Assembly (NCBI GenBank): GCA_965178525.1 | Contig: CBCXVS010000188.1 | Span: 1 to 15,791, forward strand | Length of the DNA: 15,791 nt | Direction of reading: 5' to 3' | DNA from: CBCXVS01 sp965178525 | Lineage (GTDB): Bacteria; Tectomicrobia; Entotheonellia; Entotheonellales; Entotheonellaceae | In this document: piece after piece, positions 12,561-15,791 of the stretch | How the letters are laid out: every line of letters starts with the position of its first letter | Numbering within the stretch: position 1 is the first letter of the stretch | Made by a program: the position numbers and the translations under genes | Notes under the pieces: generated by a model | Database searches by the model: none | The model's input: the letters and a program-made list of their open reading frames with translations, nothing else | Told to the model about the DNA's origin: nothing

Positions 12561-13349
12561 CTAGCGTCCTTCGAATTGCGGCGTGCGCTTTTCGGCAAAC
12601 GCGAAAATCCCCTCACGGAAATCCGCCGTCTTGCCACAGGCGGCAATGTTGAGCGTTTCATGCTCCATTTGGGTTTCCAATGACTCGCTCGTGCTGCTAT
12701 ACAACAGCGCCTTGGTACGACCGTAAGCCTGGGTCGGGCCTTGCGCCAGTTGCGTGGCGATTTTCCGCACTTCTTCTTGAAAGTCATCATCCGAGAAAAC
12801 CTGGTTGACAATGCCCCACGCCATCGCTTCCTGACCGCTGAGGACGGGATTGAGCAGCGTGAGTTCCAGGGCGCGTTTGACGCCAACGAGACGTGGCAGC
12901 GTAAACGTAGAACTGCCGTCCGGCGAGGCGCCGATCTGCGTATAGGCCATCGTGAAGCGGGCCGAGGCAGTGGCAAAAATCAGGTCACCCGCCAGCGCCA
13001 GGCTCATCCCCCCGCCTGCCGCCACCCCGTTGACCGCACTAATGGCCGGTTTGGGCATACGAATCATGCGGGAGACCGCGCCGTGCAGTTCGGTCGTGAG
13101 CCGCTTGACGTGTGCGCCAATGGTGTCAATCGTGTCACAAAAGCCTTTGACATCACCGCCCGCGCAAAAGGCACGCCCACTGCCGGTCAATACCACGACT
13201 CGGACGGCAGCGTCTTCGCTACACGTAATCACGGCATCGTGGAACTCTCGCCCCATTTGCTCATCCAGGGCATTGTACGCTTCGGGACGATTGAGGGTGA
13301 TGGTGGCAATGCCATCGCTGACATCATACATGATTTTTTCATAAGCCAT
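12561..13349 (-). CDS. Enoyl-CoA hydratase/isomerase, PaaG-like
   Basis: A 262-aa crotonase-fold enzyme. Oxyanion-hole segments are AFCAGGDVKGF (60-70) and NGVAAGGGMSLALAGD (107-122). The two glutamates of classic hydratases (rat Glu144 and Glu164) appear replaced by Ser116 and Thr137, while ASPDGSSTFTLPRLVG (141-156) keeps the Asp144 of the PDxG type found in PaaG and related isomerases. It therefore probably shifts or rearranges a double bond in an enoyl- or epoxy-CoA rather than hydrating crotonyl-CoA; the substrate is unknown. ATG 13349 has GGGAGA upstream. It ends the leftward group starting at the metallophosphoesterase; a small hairpin (13374-13391) separates it from the kinase-like gene. 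Confidence 0.9.
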   Translation of the reverse strand: MAYEKIMYDVSDGIATITLNRPEAYNALDEQMGREFHDAVITCSEDAAVRVVVLTGSGRAFCAGGDVKGFCDTIDTIGAHVKRLTTELHGAVSRMIRMPKPAISAVNGVAAGGGMSLALAGDLIFATASARFTMAYTQIGASPDGSSTFTLPRLVGVKRALELTLLNPVLSGQEAMAWGIVNQVFSDDDFQEEVRKIATQLAQGPTQAYGRTKALLYSSTSESLETQMEHETLNIAACGKTADFREGIFAFAEKRTPQFEGR

Positions 13350-13398
13350 GCTGGTCTCCCTGTACAGTTAGACGCCACGTCGAGGCGTGGCAACGGAT

Positions 13399-14535
13399 TT
13401 AACGGAGATCGCTGGGGTTGGCGAGCCGATTGAGCACGAGTGGGAGCTCAGCAGCCGGAAACCACCAGGATGGCGGCAACGTGCCGGCTTGCACGGCCGC
13501 CGCATAGGCCATCCAACGCTGACGCGTCTCACGCCAAGCCGGTTCTGCCGCTGCCTCGGTGCTGAGATGATCATACGTTGCGAGGATACAATCGTCCTTC
13601 AACTCATCTTCCTGCCGCGCCAATGCGCCTTGTTGGAACAGGGTCCATTGTTGCCGCGCCCGGTTGTGTGCTTGCTCCCCAAAGCGTCGCCGCAGCACGG
13701 CGTGCATGCGATGCATAAATTCCTTTTCGTTGAGGTGACGGTCGAAAGGCTGCTTACCATCGCTCAGATACCCGCTCGCGGTAATTGCATATCCAAGCAT
13801 ATCATGAATGCGCGCCACCGGACCCGAATCGGGCCGGAGTTCACGGGCTGTTGTCAGTTTGAGGTCAATATCCGCGCCGTTGTCCAAGGGGTGTCCGACA
13901 AAGTCTCCAGCCTGGATGTTCACCGCTCGCAGGCCGGGATAAGCCGAGAGAATGGCCATGATGCGGCGCCAAATCCGACGTGACATTTGCGGGCTAAAGG
14001 CGTGGCGCATACCCACCGCATTGACGAGAAAGACGCCGCCGTTGCGCGTGATGTCGAACACCAGCTCTTGGTACTGCTCCAGCCATTCGACGGTAAATGC
14101 GGTGACATCCGTGGCGAGCATACCCCAGACGTGCGGCGTCACACAGGCGCGCGGCAGTTGCGCCTGCAACTGCCGCAAGTTAGTAAAGTCACGCTGTGTC
14201 AACTCACTGCTGCGGCCAGGGGCCCGGGCCACGATGATGCCGAAAGGATGGGTGCTGCCATCCGTCAAGGTGGCCTGGACACGCCAGACGCGCTGATCGG
14301 CGCCTTCCTGATAAAAAGCGATGATTAATTGTTCTAATTCCTCCAAGATCACGTCACGGCGCCATACCGCACGGAGCGTGTGCACCAGGAAGGCGCCCTG
14401 CTCGGCGAGCAAGAGCGCTTGCAGCCCTTTGACCGTATCGCTGACTGAAAGGGCCGCCGGGTCAGGCTGATGGCGAAAGTGCCAGGGTTGCCGGAGATTC
14501 CAGAAAAATTTTTTGAGTAGGGCGGAGTGATCCAT
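13399..14535 (-). CDS. Unknown protein with possible degenerate kinase-like fold
   Basis: A 378-aa protein I cannot assign. There is no signal peptide or membrane helix. Residues about 82-105 (VWRVQATLTDGSTHPFGIIVARA) read as paired strands, 111-125 as a helix with Glu111, 145-160 (TAFTVEWLEQYQELVF) like a hinge of protein/sugar kinases, and 205-226 (NIQAGDFVGHPLDNGADIDLKL) faintly like the HGDxHxxN...D catalytic and metal loop of aminoglycoside-phosphotransferase-type kinases. None of these motifs is intact, so the fold is only a guess and catalysis is doubtful. The C-terminal half is helical and Arg-rich. ATG 14535 lies 7 nt after the stop of the preceding gene, whose last codons supply the GGAAG ribosome site, so the two are probably translated together. 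The frame upstream of 14535 is rejected. Confidence 0.7.
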   Translation of the reverse strand: MDHSALLKKFFWNLRQPWHFRHQPDPAALSVSDTVKGLQALLLAEQGAFLVHTLRAVWRRDVILEELEQLIIAFYQEGADQRVWRVQATLTDGSTHPFGIIVARAPGRSSELTQRDFTNLRQLQAQLPRACVTPHVWGMLATDVTAFTVEWLEQYQELVFDITRNGGVFLVNAVGMRHAFSPQMSRRIWRRIMAILSAYPGLRAVNIQAGDFVGHPLDNGADIDLKLTTARELRPDSGPVARIHDMLGYAITASGYLSDGKQPFDRHLNEKEFMHRMHAVLRRRFGEQAHNRARQQWTLFQQGALARQEDELKDDCILATYDHLSTEAAAEPAWRETRQRWMAYAAAVQAGTLPPSWWFPAAELPLVLNRLANPSDLR

Positions 14536-14542
14536 GCCAACA

Positions 14543-15013
14543 TTACTTCCGCATCCGGTTCTCTCTGACGTCGATGCCAAGCGCTGACGCGGCGAGAATG
14601 TCACCGACATGATGGGTCAGCTCTTGGTACAAATGCGCGATTCCGTCTTCGGAAAAGCTGTAGAGGATACGACGATAGGTGCAAAAATCCGCAGGAATCT
14701 CGTCTGCCTGCTGGCTGAGCAAGATGGTCCGGTCGGCTAAAAAATCGCGCAGCGCGAGATCATGTAGAACGCCGGAATGCCGGGTGGTCAGATCGGCCAG
14801 TACCACGTGCGGCTCGTGCAGCCAACGTCGCCCCTCTTCTAGACTCATGCCCGAACGCATCACTTCATCTCCCCGGAAAATAGCCAAGGGAAAACCCGTA
14901 GCGCGCAACGCGGGGACGAGCACATGGTGATAAATCGCCTCAAAAGCCGGGCTTTCCTGGCGGCGCGTGACACCAATAGGCATGAGCACGAGGCAGCGTT
15001 TCTTTTCCTGCAT
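14543..15013 (-). CDS. Nucleoside 2-deoxyribosyltransferase-like (TIR-related fold) protein
   Basis: A 156-aa protein. The pattern CLVLMPIG (7-14), FRGDEVMRSGMSLEE (46-60), PHVVLADLTTRHSGVLHDLALRDFL (68-92), RTILLSQQADEIPADF (95-110) and TYRRILYSF fits the nucleoside-deoxyribosyltransferase-like domain (MPFG ... ADEI ... ADLT.xNPNVfYELGLA ... iPfDl..xR.I.Y). In that family a Glu in YELG acts on the nucleotide or NAD ribose; here it is Asp85 (LHDL), and the Asn-Pro-Asn is RHS, so chemistry may differ or be lost. Such domains occur in nucleotide salvage and in defence and signalling proteins. ATG 15013 precedes MQEKKRCLVLMPIG; the longer frame to 15097 contains a hairpin and is rejected. The partner gene follows at 7 nt. 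Confidence 0.68.
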   Translation of the reverse strand: MQEKKRCLVLMPIGVTRRQESPAFEAIYHHVLVPALRATGFPLAIFRGDEVMRSGMSLEEGRRWLHEPHVVLADLTTRHSGVLHDLALRDFLADRTILLSQQADEIPADFCTYRRILYSFSEDGIAHLYQELTHHVGDILAASALGIDVRENRMRK

Positions 15014-15039
15014 CACCGCGGTCTCTCGTCCTTCCGGGT

Positions 15040-15056
15040 CCCTACGTCTTGTAGGG
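15040..15056. other. Small hairpin upstream of the deoxyribosyltransferase-like gene
   Basis: CCCTAC (15040-15045) and GTAGGG (15051-15056) pair around a 5-nt loop, 26 nt before the start codon at 15013. The rest of 15014-15236 (223 nt) shows no gene and no convincing promoter, though a weak TTGAGA-like box is present. The hairpin could be part of a leader. Confidence 0.35.
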
Positions 15057-15236
15057 CTACCTGTGTGATAAGCAGCGTCAGGATCGCGTGCATTCAAACA
15101 CAGCGGGCCGATAGATACAAGCGTACGTCACATCTCAACGCCTCATGGGCTGCATGGTACGTAGCTCCGTTAACTACTTGCGATTTTGCTAGGATACAAT
15201 GACAGCATAATCCTCGATGTGGTCCTCCACCCCGCC

Positions 15237-15791
15237 TCACAGCGATGGCGGAAGAAACGGGCTCGTACTGTAATGGTGGGGATCACTGCCCGGGATACGG
15301 TGCGCGGTTAGCGTCTCGTTGTTGTATGTCACCGCAATATATCCCCCTTGCGCCAACATGCCGGGATTGAGGAGATAAGTGGCGCCGAGGCGGTCTTCAC
15401 CTGTCGCCTCGTGAATGTGGCCTGAGATGCAAATATCCGGCTGATAGGTTTCGATGAATTGACGCACACTGGTACTGCCGACGTGGTAGCCAGAAAAGAT
15501 GCGATCCATCACCGTCCGGTACGGCGGACAGTGGGCCACGAAGAGTTTGTAGGGGGCGTCTGCGATCATGGCATAGCCTGCCATGATCGCGGTGGCGATC
15601 TCTTCTTCGCTGAATTCAGTTGGTGTGTAGAACGGCGTCGGGTTCGAGCCGCCTACGCCAAAAATCCCCAAGTCGTCAAAACGGTAACCGTATCCGTGCA
15701 GGTTGATGCCCAGGCGGTTGAGATAGTCGTGCGTTTCCCAACAGTCGGTATTGCCCACTTGAGCCGGAATGTTGGGATTGTAGTACTCAAC
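15237..15791 (-). CDS. Calcineurin-like metallophosphoesterase, C-terminal part (cut by window edge)
   Basis: The frame is open to the right edge (184 codons visible, VEYYNPNIPAQVGNTDCW...); the start lies outside. Metal-binding motifs of the YfcE/MJ0936-type phosphoesterase fold are present: GNTD (13-16), VAHCPPY with His87, SGHIHE (123-128) and the closing YLLNPG turn. The earlier DxH and GD motifs must lie beyond the edge. These enzymes use two metal ions to hydrolyse phosphodiesters or phosphomonoesters; the natural substrate is unknown. The GTG at 15758 falls inside the conserved GNxD motif region and is not the true start. It precedes the deoxyribosyltransferase-like gene by 223 nt on the same strand; shared function is possible but not shown. 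Confidence 0.88.
   Translation of the reverse strand, partial: VEYYNPNIPAQVGNTDCWETHDYLNRLGINLHGYGYRFDDLGIFGVGGSNPTPFYTPTEFSEEEIATAIMAGYAMIADAPYKLFVAHCPPYRTVMDRIFSGYHVGSTSVRQFIETYQPDICISGHIHEATGEDRLGATYLLNPGMLAQGGYIAVTYNNETLTAHRIPGSDPHHYSTSPFLPPSL

Noticed and set aside
12741..13433. Plus-strand open frame (230 codons) over the hydratase gene
   Set aside because: Antisense shadow of a clear crotonase-family gene; no matching motif or ribosome site.
1..15791. tRNA, rRNA, riboswitch, prophage or insertion-sequence content
   Set aside because: Reading both strands I saw no cloverleaf-like tRNA, conserved rRNA block, transposase motif, terminal inverted repeat pair around a transposase, or recognisable riboswitch core.

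Overview
The window is about 56-58% GC and densely packed with bacterial genes, mostly on the minus strand. HflK/HflC, a signal-peptide-bearing DsbA-like thiol oxidoreductase, VapBC-type toxin-antitoxin genes and several catabolic acyl-CoA/flavin enzymes suggest a Gram-negative-like, metabolically versatile environmental bacterium. There is no rRNA or tRNA to fix the taxon. My impression is an uncultured lineage such as Tectomicrobia/Entotheonella or a relative, but that is only a weak inference. No prophage, insertion sequence, CRISPR array or RNA gene was seen.

Layout. (1) 1-2755: an acyl-CoA dehydrogenase cut by the left edge with its own promoter, then a two-component flavin system: an HpaB/PvcC-type FADH2-dependent monooxygenase homologue and its HpaC-like flavin reductase, read leftward from a good sigma-70 promoter at 2728-2755. 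(2) 2806-4784: a SirB1-family transglutaminase-like/TPR protein and an exported DsbA-family protein, separated by a perfect 21-bp-arm palindrome. (3) 5034-7949: a leftward run of ferritin-like protein, AbrB-type antitoxin, PIN toxin broken by one in-frame stop, and an unusual tandem-domain ThyX. A consensus TTGACA promoter lies upstream of the ferritin-like gene. (4) 8099-8711: a divergent small acidic/basic helical protein of unknown function. (5) 8809-10081: a CYTH (ExExK) phosphohydrolase/cyclase-fold gene plus an unknown gene; the inferred leader carries a perfect 18-bp-arm hairpin and the promoter overlaps a dyad. (6) 10275-12390: hflK-hflC on the plus strand. (7) 12391-12560: convergent spacer with tandem heptamer arrays. 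(8) 12561-15791: a leftward group of a metallophosphoesterase (cut by the right edge), a nucleoside-2-deoxyribosyltransferase-like protein, a kinase-like unknown protein and a PaaG-type enoyl-CoA hydratase/isomerase.

How genes work together. The reductase (569-1066) probably supplies FADH2 to the oxygenase (1188-2654). HflK and HflC form a membrane SPFH complex that in known bacteria restrains FtsH. The antitoxin/PIN pair overlaps by ATGA as in vapBC operons, but the toxin is interrupted. The most plausible undescribed unit is the two-gene pair at 13399-15013. The most striking sequence-level oddities are the interrupted PIN gene, the tandem ThyX whose two copies each lack different catalytic residues, the two long perfect hairpins about 35-40 nt upstream of start codons, and the seven-base repeat arrays.
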